A stretch of DNA of 64,000 nt, taken from positions 3,782,001 to 3,846,000 of the forward strand of contig NZ_CP033972.1 of NCBI RefSeq assembly GCF_003855095.1. The letters run 5' to 3'. Made by a program: the position numbers and the translations under genes. A model generated the notes under the pieces. That model was given only the letters and a program-made list of their open reading frames with translations. It had not been told where the DNA came from and did not search any database. This DNA is from Gordonia insulae (GTDB lineage: Bacteria; Actinomycetota; Actinomycetes; Mycobacteriales; Mycobacteriaceae). Positions 24,614 to 33,946 of the stretch are shown here, piece after piece; position 1 is the first letter of the stretch, and each line of letters opens with the position of its first letter.

Positions 24614-25315
24614 ATGACCGAACCCGAACCGAACAGCACCTCGCCCGACGATGGGTCGGGTGACTCGTCGAACGGGGTCACGGGTTCGTCGGAAGCAGGG
24701 CCGGGCGCAGCGGGATCCGACGCAGCGGGATCCGACGCAGCGGGATCGGACGCAGCGGGATCGGGCGAGAAGCCCGCCGCCGAGCAGGCACCAGTGAAGA
24801 AAGCGCCGGCGAAGAAGGCTCCCGCCAAGAAGTCGGCAGCCAAGACATCCGCGGCCAAGAAAGCTCCGGCGCGAAAGGCTCCCGCCAAGAAGTCGGCGGC
24901 GAAGCAGTCACCACCGAAACCGGCTGCCCCGCCCGCGGTCGAGACCCCTCCCGCTGCTGCGGAATCACCCGCACCCACGCCCGCCGACGACGCTCCGACG
25001 CCGCAGTACGACCCGGGCACGCCGAAGCACGTCGTCGCCAAGGCCGCGACCTCCAAGCCTCCCGTACGGAAGAAGGCGTCGACCGGTCCGTCGGGGCCCG
25101 CCTCCACCTCGCCGACGGCACCGTCGTCGCGCCCGTCACCGTCCGTCATCGACGCGGTCGCGGAATCCGACGCGCAGCGAGCGACTTTCGCTCAGCTCCG
25201 CGCGGGCGCGCCCACCGAATTGCCGACCGCCAACCGGACCATTCCGGTGGTCGCCGCGGCCGGCGCGCTCGGCATCCTGCTCATCCTCATCGCTATCCTC
25301 CGCCGCCGGCGCTGA
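24614..25315 (+). CDS. Lys/Ala/Pro-rich protein with C-terminal membrane anchor
   Basis: A 233-aa, low-complexity protein. It begins acidic and Ser/Gly-rich, with a short repeat AAGSD four times near residue 35, continues with histone-H1-like KKAPAKK repeats (about 55-105), a Pro/Ala region, and ends with a transmembrane helix followed by RRRR. This predicts a membrane-tethered protein with a basic domain that could contact nucleic acid or cell-wall polymers. No family identified. ATG 24614 is used; GTG 24605 is possible. Its 3' end overlaps the convergent hydrolase gene by 23 bp. Confidence 0.6.
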   Translation: MTEPEPNSTSPDDGSGDSSNGVTGSSEAGPGAAGSDAAGSDAAGSDAAGSGEKPAAEQAPVKKAPAKKAPAKKSAAKTSAAKKAPARKAPAKKSAAKQSPPKPAAPPAVETPPAAAESPAPTPADDAPTPQYDPGTPKHVVAKAATSKPPVRKKASTGPSGPASTSPTAPSSRPSPSVIDAVAESDAQRATFAQLRAGAPTELPTANRTIPVVAAAGALGILLILIAILRRRR

Positions 25316-26156
25316 TCGGCCGTCCCGCGCGGTCGATGATCGCGGCCGCGACGTCGTCCGGTCGGCTCTCCGGCAACCAGTGATCAGCACCGTGGACGAT
25401 ACGGAACTCGTACGGCGCATCCACCCAGGTCGCGGTCAGTCGGGCTCCTGCCTTGCCGAGGGCGAAGTCCTCGTCGCTCCAGAGATAGGTCGTCGGGATG
25501 ACCACCTTCGGTGTCGCGCGATCGTCCGTGGTCCAGAACGGCATCCCGCGATACCAGTTCAACGCACCGGTCAACGCCCCTGACGTGACGATGTCGTCGT
25601 AGAACCTCCCGGCGAACGGCTCGGGTAACCCCATCCGCGCACCGCCACCCGCCTCGGGCCGAAGTGCCTTGGACAGGAACAACTCCGGTAGCTTCGGCAG
25701 GTTGAACGCCGCCATGTACCACGACCGCAGCAACTGGCCACGCGGCATCGCCTGGATGAAAGCCGACGGATGCGGCACCGAGATCGCCGTCAGCGTCGTG
25801 ATGCGGTCGGGATGTCGCGCGGCCACCGCCCACGCCACAAAGGCGCCCCAGTCGTGGCCGACGAGGTCCACCGTGTCGACCCCGAGCGCGTCGATCAGTG
25901 CGATCACGTCGCCCACCAGTTCGCCCGCGCGATAGTCGCGGCGGCGCGACGGGCGCGCGCGTGGCGAGTATCCCCGCTGATCCGGCGCGATGGTCCGGAA
26001 ACCCTTCTCGTGCAACAGCGGAACGACGAGTTCCCATGCCGTGGCGCGCTGCGGAAACCCATGCAGCAGCACCAGCGGCGACCCGTCGATGGGGCCGCTG
26101 TCGATCACGTCGAACACGTACGACCCATTGGTGAACTCGGTGAGACGCTGCGTCAT
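25293..26156 (-). CDS. Alpha/beta hydrolase, epoxide hydrolase-like
   Basis: A 287-aa cytosolic hydrolase. HGFPQRATAWE gives the oxyanion region (HGFP), GHDWGAFVAW the nucleophile elbow with Asp (GHDWG, as in epoxide hydrolases and haloalkane dehalogenases), and HGADHWLPE the catalytic His. APDQRGYSPRARP is also typical of soluble epoxide hydrolases. The substrate is unknown. GGGGAGGGG lies 8 bases before ATG 26156. Its last codons overlap those of the Lys/Ala-rich gene on the other strand. Confidence 0.86.
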   Translation of the reverse strand: MTQRLTEFTNGSYVFDVIDSGPIDGSPLVLLHGFPQRATAWELVVPLLHEKGFRTIAPDQRGYSPRARPSRRRDYRAGELVGDVIALIDALGVDTVDLVGHDWGAFVAWAVAARHPDRITTLTAISVPHPSAFIQAMPRGQLLRSWYMAAFNLPKLPELFLSKALRPEAGGGARMGLPEPFAGRFYDDIVTSGALTGALNWYRGMPFWTTDDRATPKVVIPTTYLWSDEDFALGKAGARLTATWVDAPYEFRIVHGADHWLPESRPDDVAAAIIDRAGRPISAGGGG

Positions 26157-26293
26157 CGTCAATCCCCTCCCCGTCGGATGCCCTGACCTTACTGGGATGG
26201 TGCCCACACTCGGCAAGGCCTGGTGCGACGACCTGCTCGAGAAGCGAGCCGTCCGCGAGGTCGATGCCTCGCGGACGGCTCGTCGATCCCCGG

Positions 26294-28342
26294 TCAGGTC
26301 AACGCGTAGACCGTGGTCCCACCGACCGTCGTGGCGGTGTAGTTCTCCGCGACCCAGGTGGCGATCTCGGAGTTGCCGCCGGGCCCGCCCTGTCCACCAC
26401 CGATGTAGTAGGCGATCTTGCCCGACTGCACGTAGGAGATGAACTGCTGCAGCGTCGGTGCGGGATCACCGCTCCATCCGCCGATGGCCATCACAGCGGT
26501 GCCGGTCGCGATCTCGATACCTGCCGCCGACTGGGAACCATTGGTTGCCGCCGCCCACTCGTTGTCGGTGGACTTCAACAGATTCACGAGCTCCGTGTTC
26601 GATGAGATGTCGCCACCACCGCCCGGACCGCCACCGCCGCGGACACCGTCCTGGGCCGAACCCTGCTGTGTCGAACCCTGCTGGGCCGAACCCTGCTGGG
26701 CTGTCACACCGTTCGGCGGAGTGCCGCCACCTCCTCGGCCACCGGTGCCACCCATGCCGCCGGGGCCGCCCATGCCGCCGGTCTCCATCGAGGTCTGGAC
26801 GGCGGTCGGGATCGACCCGCTGTGTGCGGTCGCCGCGGTGGCGATCGAGAACGCAGCGGTACCGCCGAATCCGGCCAGTGCACCGGCGATCACCGCTCCC
26901 GCCACCACCTTCCGCCAGGCCATCACGCTGCCGACGAGCACCGCGATCACACTGATCGCCGCGATCGCGCCGATCATCCAGCGGCACCACACCGGCCCGA
27001 AGTCGTTGCGGTTCACCAACACGATGGACCACCAGGCCGCGAGTCCGACCATGCCGGCCAGCGTGATCCGGCCGTCCCAATGATCACGTCTGCGCCAGGC
27101 GAACACGCCGCCGATACCGATCAGCGCGCCGATCGCCGGTGCCAGCGCCACCGTGTAGTACGGGTGGATGGTGCCGCTCATGAAGCTGAAGATGAGCCCG
27201 GTCACGATCAGCCAGCCGCCCCAAGCGACCATGGCGCCACCCTCGATTCGGTTGATGCCGTTGGTGAATCGGAACATGGGGAAGCTGCGCACCATCAGGT
27301 ACAGCGCGAATACGAGAGCCAACAGCGCCACCGGGAGCAGCCAGGAGATCTCGTTGCCCATCTCGGAGCTGAACAGTCGGTTGAGTCCGGTGGCACCGCC
27401 GAACGAACCGCCGGCCTGACCGCCGCCGCCTCCGCCACCGCCGCTTCCTCCGCTGATCCGGCCGACGCCGTTGTAGCCCCACACCAGATCCATGAAGGTG
27501 TTGTCGGTCGATCCGCCGATGTAGGGCCGCGCGGACGCGGGCACCAGCATGGTGACGACGACGAACCATCCGGCCGACACGACGAGCGCCACCGTGGCAC
27601 CGATCAGGTGCCCGATCCGCTTGAGCCAGCCGTTGTTCGCGAACATCAGGTAGGCCAGCCCGAACGCGGGCAGCACCAGCAGTCCCTGCAGCATCTTGGT
27701 GAGGAACGCGAAGCCGAGCGCGACTCCGACCAGCGCGAGCCACCGGCCCGAGTTGGTCGCGATCGCCCGGGTCAACGCGTAGCCGGCGGCCACCATCAAC
27801 AGCACCAGCAGTGCGTCAGGGTTGTTGAACCGGAACATCAGCGCCGCGGCGGGGGTGAAGGCGAGGACGGCGCCGGCGATGAGCCCGGCCGCCGTACCGT
27901 GGCGCGGGTCGGCGAAGGTGCGGCGCATAGCGCAGTAGAGCAACGCGACGGCCGCGACACCCATCAGCGCCTGCGGGACCAGCACCGCCCAACTGTTCAT
28001 GCCGAACAGCCGAACCGACAATCCGGTCAGCCACAGCGACGCCGGAGGCTTGTCGACCGTGATGAAGTTCGACGAGTCGAGGGCCCCGAAGAACCAGGCC
28101 GTCCAACTCTGTGAACCGGCCTGGGCGGCGGCGGCGTAGAAGGTGTTCGCATACCCGCTGGCCGACAGATTCCACAGGTAGAGGATCGCCGTGGCCACCA
28201 ACAGGCCGGCCAGTGCGAACGGGCTCCAGCGGACCGCGCGCTCGCGGCGCAGCCTGTCGGCGATGCGGCGGCCACGACGGCCCGCCCGAGGTGGCGGTTC
28301 GCCGGGTGTCTGGGCACCCGGACGTTCCAGCACTGTGGTCAT
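26294..28342 (-). CDS. GT39/ArnT-like membrane glycosyltransferase
   Basis: A 682-aa polytopic protein. The first luminal loop after helix 1 carries NFITVDKPPASLWLTG, the DKPP motif of actinobacterial PMT_2-type enzymes, which take sugars from polyprenyl-phosphate donors. About ten further helices follow. Two Gly-rich loops stand out (SGGSGGGGGGGGQAGG near 300 and GGMGGPGGMGGTGGRGGGG near 520) together with a QQGSAQQGSTQQGSAQ repeat. The C-terminal domain (about 590-682) is outside the membrane and contains TLQQFISYVQSGKIAYYIGG. AGGAGG precedes ATG 28342. Acceptor unknown, probably a cell-wall polymer or protein. Confidence 0.85.
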   Translation of the reverse strand: MTTVLERPGAQTPGEPPPRAGRRGRRIADRLRRERAVRWSPFALAGLLVATAILYLWNLSASGYANTFYAAAAQAGSQSWTAWFFGALDSSNFITVDKPPASLWLTGLSVRLFGMNSWAVLVPQALMGVAAVALLYCAMRRTFADPRHGTAAGLIAGAVLAFTPAAALMFRFNNPDALLVLLMVAAGYALTRAIATNSGRWLALVGVALGFAFLTKMLQGLLVLPAFGLAYLMFANNGWLKRIGHLIGATVALVVSAGWFVVVTMLVPASARPYIGGSTDNTFMDLVWGYNGVGRISGGSGGGGGGGGQAGGSFGGATGLNRLFSSEMGNEISWLLPVALLALVFALYLMVRSFPMFRFTNGINRIEGGAMVAWGGWLIVTGLIFSFMSGTIHPYYTVALAPAIGALIGIGGVFAWRRRDHWDGRITLAGMVGLAAWWSIVLVNRNDFGPVWCRWMIGAIAAISVIAVLVGSVMAWRKVVAGAVIAGALAGFGGTAAFSIATAATAHSGSIPTAVQTSMETGGMGGPGGMGGTGGRGGGGTPPNGVTAQQGSAQQGSTQQGSAQDGVRGGGGPGGGGDISSNTELVNLLKSTDNEWAAATNGSQSAAGIEIATGTAVMAIGGWSGDPAPTLQQFISYVQSGKIAYYIGGGQGGPGGNSEIATWVAENYTATTVGGTTVYALT

Positions 28343-28443
28343 GAGGTCCTCCTGTGTGGGATGTGTTGATCCCACAGTGGGCCCCGGTACTCCGGTCAGG
28401 CTGGATGGTGGCTGGGAGAAACCTGTGAGCGCTGCCGCGATCG

Positions 28444-29271
28444 TCAGCCGACGGCCAACACCCGCGCGGGTGCACCCGTGCCGCCGGCGAAGCGCGGGAC
28501 GCCGACGACCACGGCCGCACCGGCGGGCTGCACCGAGGACAGGTTGGCCATCGCCTCGACGGCGTAGCGGCCCGCACCGAGGATCGCCGTGTGCGCACCG
28601 ACGGCTCCACGCACGTCGACGCTGAGGGTGTCCGTGCCGATCGCGACGACATCCCGTTCGCGGACCAGCATCAGCACCGCATCGGGATCGAAACCGGGGG
28701 CGTCGGGACCGCCGGTCCGCGGCTGCCACCCGCTGTGCAACGCGACCAGTGCGCCTCGCGGGATGCGGCCGTGCCGGCGCTCGTACTCCTCGACGTCCCG
28801 TTCGGTGAGGGTGGCACGACGGTTTGTGCGTGCGCGCGCGGCGATGCTGATGACGGCCAGCGGTGCGACGAGATCCTGCGCCGCGATCCGATCGATGGTG
28901 ATCCCGTTGCCGATCTTGTGCGCGGGCGCGTCGACGTGGGTGCCGGAATGTTCGGAGAACGACATCCAGCGCGTGGCGAAGCCACGGTTGCCAGGTCCCA
29001 CCGCCGACGTCGGGACGGCCACCACAGGCGCGTTGCCCGGCCATTGCGGAAAGTCCCCGGACAGCACGTGGGTCAGATCGATGACCCGCCGACCCTGCGG
29101 CTCAGTTGTCGGGGGCTCCGCCGGGGCGGCCGACGCCTCACCCGACGCTCCGAACGCCACCGCACCGACCACGCCGCCTGCGGCGAGACCACCGGTCATC
29201 TGCAGGGCGGTCCGCCGCGAGAACCGTCGCGCCTCCTCGTGCGCGTGGCGGACCAGCTCGTCGTCACACAT
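28444..29271 (-). CDS. Tat-exported cyclase-family protein (kynurenine formamidase-like)
   Basis: A 275-aa protein with a twin-arginine signal (SRRTALQMTGG near residue 18, then a hydrophobic stretch ending ASAAPAE). The mature part has the metal-binding cyclase motif HSGTHVDAPAHK and a preceding DLTHVLSGDFPQWPG, as in metal-dependent kynurenine formamidase-like amidases. Secreted forms of this family have unknown substrates. It begins 12 bp after the stop of the sorbosone-dehydrogenase-like gene's coding strand neighbour, so the two form an operon transcribed from the leaderless promoter at 30505. Confidence 0.83.
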   Translation of the reverse strand: MCDDELVRHAHEEARRFSRRTALQMTGGLAAGGVVGAVAFGASGEASAAPAEPPTTEPQGRRVIDLTHVLSGDFPQWPGNAPVVAVPTSAVGPGNRGFATRWMSFSEHSGTHVDAPAHKIGNGITIDRIAAQDLVAPLAVISIAARARTNRRATLTERDVEEYERRHGRIPRGALVALHSGWQPRTGGPDAPGFDPDAVLMLVRERDVVAIGTDTLSVDVRGAVGAHTAILGAGRYAVEAMANLSSVQPAGAAVVVGVPRFAGGTGAPARVLAVG

Positions 29272-29283
29272 GGTCGACGTCGC

Positions 29284-30498
29284 TCACGCCGCCAGACGAA
29301 CCCGCAAGATGCGGTCCGAGCCGCCGTTGTCGGTGCTCACCAGCAATGAGCCGTCCCGGTCGAGCGCGAGGGCGCGCAACCGGCCGTAGGTGTCCTGCAA
29401 CGCGTCAGTGGTGCGGACCGTCGCGTTCCCCGCACCGTTCAAGGTGACGAACACGAGATGCTTGCCCTTCTGCGCCGAGATCGCCACGGACCCACCGAGC
29501 GATCCCCAACCGCTCGACGGCAGGAACTGCAGCGCAGGCGTCGCGATGGTGGGACTGCCGGACTTCCACACCGCGCCGACCGCACCGGGCACCCGGACCG
29601 GGTCGGTCATCGGCACCGATTCGTCGTAGATGAACGGTGCGCGGTCCGGCTTGTAGCCGTAGTTGGCGCCCGCACGAAGGAGGTTCAGTTCGTCGTCGGT
29701 GCTGGTGCCCTGCTCGATGGCGTACACGCGGCCGCCCTGGGTGACCGCGACCCCCTGCACGTTGCGGTGGCCCAGGGTGTAGATGGGACTACCCGGATAC
29801 GGGTTGCCGGCCGCGGGCGTACCGTTGGCGTTGATGTGGAGAACCTTGCCGCCCAACGAGTTCCGGCTCTGCGGGTTGGTCGGGATGGCGTTGTCGCCGG
29901 TACCGATCCACAGCGAGCCGTCGGGTGCTGCGGTGAGTCCGCACCCGGCGTGCCGTCCAGACGAATTGACCGGGATGCCGGTGAGTACGGTCCGCTCGCG
30001 GACCATGTTCGTCCAGTCGCCGCTGACCCGCCAGGACACCACGTTGATCACCTGGCCGGTGTTCGGCCAGGGCAGTGGCAGATTCGCCGCCGAACCCGGG
30101 ACGATCGCCGCGCTCCCGCCGGTCGTCTCCGCCTGACATGAATAGACGCGCCGGGTCTGCGCGAACCGCGGATCCAGCGCCAGCCCCATCAGGCCGGCCT
30201 CCTTGGTCGCGAAGATCCGCGAGAGGTCGGCGCGCACGGTCCGCCGCTCACCCCCGGGCATCACTGCGACGAACTTGCCCACGCGTTCACCGGTGAGGAT
30301 CACGCCGTCCGGGGCGACGACGATGTCCCACGGATGGTCCAGGCCGGAGGCGACGGTGGACACCGCCAGCGGTGGGGCGGCATTCGCCGATCCGGCGGTA
30401 CACAGGCCGGCGACCAGAGCTCCGACGGTCAGGCCGACTGCTGCGGCGCGCTTCGCGAGGGCACGGGTGGGCACAGTCCGGGATCGAAGTCCGTTCAC
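29284..30498 (-). CDS. Secreted PQQ-dependent sugar (sorbosone) dehydrogenase-like protein
   Basis: A 404-aa protein with a signal peptide (basic start, hydrophobic core, ANAAPP) and a six-bladed beta-propeller of the GDH/sorbosone family: GLDHPWDIVVAPDG, EAGLMGLALDPRF, GDNAIPTNPQSRNSLGGKVLHIN split by blades, LGHRNVQGVAV and WGSLGGSVAI. The catalytic His-like and Arg positions of soluble glucose dehydrogenase (HRN motif) are present, so oxidation of a sugar or polyol with PQQ in the cell envelope is likely. It is translated from a GTG behind a -10 hexamer and precedes the Tat cyclase gene. Confidence 0.87.
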   Translation of the reverse strand: MNGLRSRTVPTRALAKRAAAVGLTVGALVAGLCTAGSANAAPPLAVSTVASGLDHPWDIVVAPDGVILTGERVGKFVAVMPGGERRTVRADLSRIFATKEAGLMGLALDPRFAQTRRVYSCQAETTGGSAAIVPGSAANLPLPWPNTGQVINVVSWRVSGDWTNMVRERTVLTGIPVNSSGRHAGCGLTAAPDGSLWIGTGDNAIPTNPQSRNSLGGKVLHINANGTPAAGNPYPGSPIYTLGHRNVQGVAVTQGGRVYAIEQGTSTDDELNLLRAGANYGYKPDRAPFIYDESVPMTDPVRVPGAVGAVWKSGSPTIATPALQFLPSSGWGSLGGSVAISAQKGKHLVFVTLNGAGNATVRTTDALQDTYGRLRALALDRDGSLLVSTDNGGSDRILRVRLAA

Positions 30499-30504
30499 GT
30501 GGGT

Positions 30505-30510
30505 ACGGTA
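30505..30510 (-). promoter_or_regulatory. -10 hexamer TACCGT of sugar dehydrogenase operon, leaderless
   Basis: On the minus strand TACCGT is followed by ACCCAC and GTG 30498. Confidence 0.55.
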
Positions 30511-30609
30511 ACCCGCCGCCGACGACGACCGCGGCAGGTCGACGGGATCGTGTCCGATTTCCCCGGTCGCGGCTCCTTCGCGTCAGAGGCCCTCGCGCCG
30601 GGGGCGTCA

Positions 30610-30706
30610 CGGAAAACCGCCCCCGACAAGCGCCCTCACGAGCGGAGGCGTCGACATAGTGTCGACGCCTCTGCTGCGAGGGGCGGATGTCCGGGGCGGT
30701 TCTCCG
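30610..30706 (-). terminator. Very long near-perfect hairpin after gabD2
   Basis: Left arm 30610-30656 and right arm 30660-30706 are complementary along about 47 bases with roughly six or seven mismatches or bulges and a 3-base loop. The inner 12 bp, GAGGCGTCGACA against TGTCGACGCCTC, are perfect. It starts about 34 bp past the gabD2 stop and has no T-tract, so it may act as an intrinsic-like terminator or be a relict of a palindromic element. Confidence 0.7.
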
Positions 30707-30739
30707 GAGGGCCCGCCTATCCGCCGCCCCGGGGAACCC

Positions 30740-32293
30740 TCAGCGACCCGGCAGGTATTTCAGCGCGCGGATCGCGTACGGCGTGACGGCACGATAGACG
30801 CCCTGCGGAATGCCGGGCGCCCGGTCGATGCCGAGGAATCGCTGCTCGGCGACGGTCTGCGGCTCGGTGTACTTGAGCAGGCCTTCCTCGCCGTGGCGGC
30901 GCCCGACGCCGGAGATGCCCATGCCGCCCATCGGTGCCGCCGTCGACGCCCACGCCGCCGCGTAGCCCTCGTTGATGTTGACCGTGCCGGCACGCAGCTG
31001 ATCGGCGATCGCGTTGGCCTCGGCACTGCTCCCCGCGAAGACGCTCGCGTTGAGGCCGTACCGGGTCGCGTTGGCCAGCTTGACCGCTTCGTCAGTGGAG
31101 TCGACGGGGTAGATCGAGACGACCGGGCCGAAGGTCTCCTCGGCGTAGCAGGTCATCTCGTCGGTGACGTCGGTCAGCACGGTCGGCTCGAAGAAGAACG
31201 GGCCGAGGTCGGCACGACGACGACCGCCCGCAAGGATCTTGGCACCCTTCGACACCGCGTCCTGCACATGCTCCTCGGCGGTGTCGATCTGGGCCGCCGA
31301 TGCCAGCGAGCCCATGTCGGCGGTGAAGTCGTAGGTGGCGTCGAGCTTCATCGCGGACACGAACGCGCCGAACTTCGCGGTGAACTCGTCGGCGACGGCC
31401 TTGTCGACGTAGAGCCGCTCGATCGAGATGCAGAGCTGTCCCGAGTTCGAATAGCACGCGCGCGCGGCACCTTCCACGGCGCGATCGATGTTCGCGTTGG
31501 CACTGACGATCATCGGGTTCTTGCCGCCGAGTTCGGCGGAGAATCCGATCAGTCGACGGCCGGCCTGCTCGGCGAGCGCGGCGCCGGTCTCCGACGACCC
31601 GGTGAACATCACATAGTCGGCGGAGGCCACGATCGCCTGTCCGACAACACTTCCCGGTCCCGGCACCACGGCATACAGCTCGGCCGGCAGCCCCGCTTCA
31701 TAGAGCAGCTCGGCGAGTGCGAGTGCGCAGTACGGTGTCTGGCTGTCGGGCTTGATCACCACGCCGTTGCCGGCGAGGAGTGCTGCGACGGCGTCGGACA
31801 CGGCGAGGGTGAGCGGATAGTTCCACGGACTGATCACGCCGACGACGCCCTTGGGCTGGTAGCGCACACGAACACTCGTGGCGCCGGGCAGCATGCCCTT
31901 GACCTTGTGCTCGGCCAACGTCTTGGGCCCGGTGGTCGCGTAATACCGCGCGGTCAGCGCGACGTCGATGACCTCTTCCTGGGCGTAGATGCGCGCCTTG
32001 CCGGTCTCGGCCTGCGCGATGTCCATCAGCTCGGCGGCGTTCTTGTGCACGAGCTCGGAGAACCGGTCGAGCACCTCGGCTCGCTCGGCCGGAGTCCGGT
32101 GCGCCCACCCCTCCTGAGCGGCGCGTGCACGCGCGACCGCGGTCTCGAGATCCTCGGCGGTTCCGACCGGGATCGTCGCCATCTCGACACCGCTGAATGC
32201 TTCCAGCACGGGCCGGGTGGGCCGGGCGGCGGCGTCGTCGATGGCCACCAGCGCGGCGAGCCGGCGGAAGTAATCGGGCGTGGGCTTCGGCAT
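30740..32293 (-). CDS. gabD2: Succinate-semialdehyde dehydrogenase (NADP+) GabD2
   Basis: Oxidises succinic semialdehyde to succinate, feeding the TCA cycle from the GABA or alternative 2-oxoglutarate route. The 517-aa aldehyde dehydrogenase has SPWNYPL, KPDSQTP, FTGSSETG, ELGGKNPMIV (catalytic Glu) and the catalytic Cys in SNSGQLCISIERLYV. Length and the C-terminal PQGVYRAVTPYAIRALKYLP region match mycobacterial GabD2. Its ATG is preceded by GAGGG. It follows rraA by 10 bp, so the two are co-transcribed, and a long hairpin follows. Confidence 0.92.
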   Translation of the reverse strand: MPKPTPDYFRRLAALVAIDDAAARPTRPVLEAFSGVEMATIPVGTAEDLETAVARARAAQEGWAHRTPAERAEVLDRFSELVHKNAAELMDIAQAETGKARIYAQEEVIDVALTARYYATTGPKTLAEHKVKGMLPGATSVRVRYQPKGVVGVISPWNYPLTLAVSDAVAALLAGNGVVIKPDSQTPYCALALAELLYEAGLPAELYAVVPGPGSVVGQAIVASADYVMFTGSSETGAALAEQAGRRLIGFSAELGGKNPMIVSANANIDRAVEGAARACYSNSGQLCISIERLYVDKAVADEFTAKFGAFVSAMKLDATYDFTADMGSLASAAQIDTAEEHVQDAVSKGAKILAGGRRRADLGPFFFEPTVLTDVTDEMTCYAEETFGPVVSIYPVDSTDEAVKLANATRYGLNASVFAGSSAEANAIADQLRAGTVNINEGYAAAWASTAAPMGGMGISGVGRRHGEEGLLKYTEPQTVAEQRFLGIDRAPGIPQGVYRAVTPYAIRALKYLPGR

Positions 32294-32303
32294 GATCGGT
32301 CCC

Positions 32304-32876
32304 TCAGCTCTCGGTGGTGGTGTCGGTGTCCGGGGCGGCGTCGGTGCCCGGGGCGGTGTCGGTGTCCGTGGCGGTCTGTGTGTCCGTGTCGCCGGTCTCG
32401 GACACCAGCACGATGCCGTCGTCGTCGGAGTAGACGATGTCGCCGGGGTTGAACGTCTCCCCGCCGATGGTCAGCGGGATGTCACGGTCACCGACTCCGG
32501 TCTTGCTGGACTTGCGCGGGTTGGTGCCCAGCGCCTTCACGCCGATCTCCATCCCGCCGATCGCCTTCGCGTCGCGGATCGCGCCGTTGACGATGATGCC
32601 GACCCAGCCGTTGGACCGCCCGAGTTCGGCGATGATGTCGCCGACGAGCGCGGTGTGTACCGACTCGGCGCCGTCGACGACGAGCACCCCACCGGGATTC
32701 GACTCGGAGAGGATGGACTTGAGCAGGGCGTTGTCCTGGAAGCACTTGACCGTGGTTACCCGGCCGACGAACTCACGGTGGCCGCCGAACTGGGTGAACT
32801 GGGTGTCGCAACTCCGGACGAGGTCGCCGATCTCATCGACGAGGTCGGCGGTCGGCGTGAAGGTCAACTCGGTCAT
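32304..32876 (-). CDS. rraA: RraA-like protein with acidic Thr/Asp-rich tail
   Basis: The first 160 residues match RraA, once named MenG-like, which inhibits RNase E or acts as a 4-hydroxy-4-methyl-2-oxoglutarate aldolase relative: [45 protein letters not shown] and [14 protein letters not shown] are all characteristic. The family normally ends there, at about 160 aa. Here about 30 extra residues of a [18 protein letters not shown] repeat extend the protein to 190 aa. The gene is directly upstream of gabD2. The tail looks like a recent repeat expansion. Confidence 0.87.
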   Translation of the reverse strand: MTELTFTPTADLVDEIGDLVRSCDTQFTQFGGHREFVGRVTTVKCFQDNALLKSILSESNPGGVLVVDGAESVHTALVGDIIAELGRSNGWVGIIVNGAIRDAKAIGGMEIGVKALGTNPRKSSKTGVGDRDIPLTIGGETFNPGDIVYSDDDGIVLVSETGDTDTQTATDTDTAPGTDAAPDTDTTTES

Positions 32877-32925
32877 GGCGACCAGTTTATGCGGATCGAC
32901 CGGTAGATGTTACCGGCGGGTACAG

Positions 32926-33861
32926 CTACTGCCCGGCACCGGCCGACCCCGGACGGATCGCATCGATCGCCTCGGCCAACTCGTCCGGCCGGTCGAGGAC
33001 CAGGAAGTGCTGTCCGGCGATGAGCACCCGCGATGCCCCGAGCATCTGCGCGTACCGCGTCTGCTTCCACGCCCAGTAGTGGCGCCACGGCCGGACCCCG
33101 TGCACCGCGCCGACCACGACCCGCGGCACGCCGGGCATCGGACGTCGGCGACGAAGCGACCGCAGATCAGCGTTGAGAGCGGGAAAGGCCGCATGCTCGA
33201 TCAGCGTCGCGCGCACCATCGGCCGCTGCCCGAAGACCGTCGTCGCCCAGTACTGCTGCGTCCCGTCGAATCCCTCGGGCGGCGCCGGTAGCAGTCGCGG
33301 CCGGAGGTCGGCGCTTCGCCGTCGCAGACCGAGGCCTCGACTCAGCATCTCGACGACGCTGTCGAGGCGTCGCGCGATGAAGGTCCGGCCGCGTGTGGGC
33401 AGCATCCGCCACGGCACCATCACGAACGAGCCGTCGATCATCACGACACCCGCGGTCCGTTCCGGACACCGTCGCGCGAACGCCTCCGCGTAGATCGACG
33501 CCATCGAGTGGGCGACCACCGTGACCGGTCCGTCGATGCCCACCGCGTCCAGGACCGCGCAGATCCTGTCGACCTCCCCGTCGAGCGTCGGATGAGCCAG
33601 TGGCCCAATCGGTTCCGACAGGCCGTAGCCGGGGCGGTCATAGCGGATGACCCGCCACGATGCACGGAGCCGATCGGTCAGTGGATCGAGATCGAACCAA
33701 TTGCTGCCCAGGGCGGCCAGCAGCAGGAGGGGTGGGCCGTCGCCATCGTCGAGAACGTGCAGCGAGCTGTTGTCGACGTCGACGAGGCGGCCGGGAGGTC
33801 GGTGGGTCACCGTGTCGTCACCCATGACCGCGGATGTCGGTCGATGGATTGCATCTGCCAT
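32926..33861 (-). CDS. Alpha/beta hydrolase
   Basis: A 311-aa hydrolase. LLLLAALGSNWFDLDPL gives the strand before the oxyanion loop, RYDRPGYGLSEP is conserved in the family, AHSMASIYAEAFA is the nucleophile elbow (here HSMAS instead of GxSxG, with Ser central) and AGQHFLVLDRPDELAEAI supplies the catalytic His. The central part is Arg-rich. Substrate unknown. ATG 33861 is used; ATG 33825 is possible. Divergent from the metallo-beta-lactamase-fold gene with overlapping promoter region. Confidence 0.78.
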   Translation of the reverse strand: MADAIHRPTSAVMGDDTVTHRPPGRLVDVDNSSLHVLDDGDGPPLLLLAALGSNWFDLDPLTDRLRASWRVIRYDRPGYGLSEPIGPLAHPTLDGEVDRICAVLDAVGIDGPVTVVAHSMASIYAEAFARRCPERTAGVVMIDGSFVMVPWRMLPTRGRTFIARRLDSVVEMLSRGLGLRRRSADLRPRLLPAPPEGFDGTQQYWATTVFGQRPMVRATLIEHAAFPALNADLRSLRRRRPMPGVPRVVVGAVHGVRPWRHYWAWKQTRYAQMLGASRVLIAGQHFLVLDRPDELAEAIDAIRPGSAGAGQ

Positions 33862-33946
33862 CGGTGCGGGCTCGGCGCGCCGTGCGCGCGGTAACGTCGA
33901 CGTCGCGTCGCCCTGGTCCGAGATGAATGTCGAAGGAGCCGCCGAG

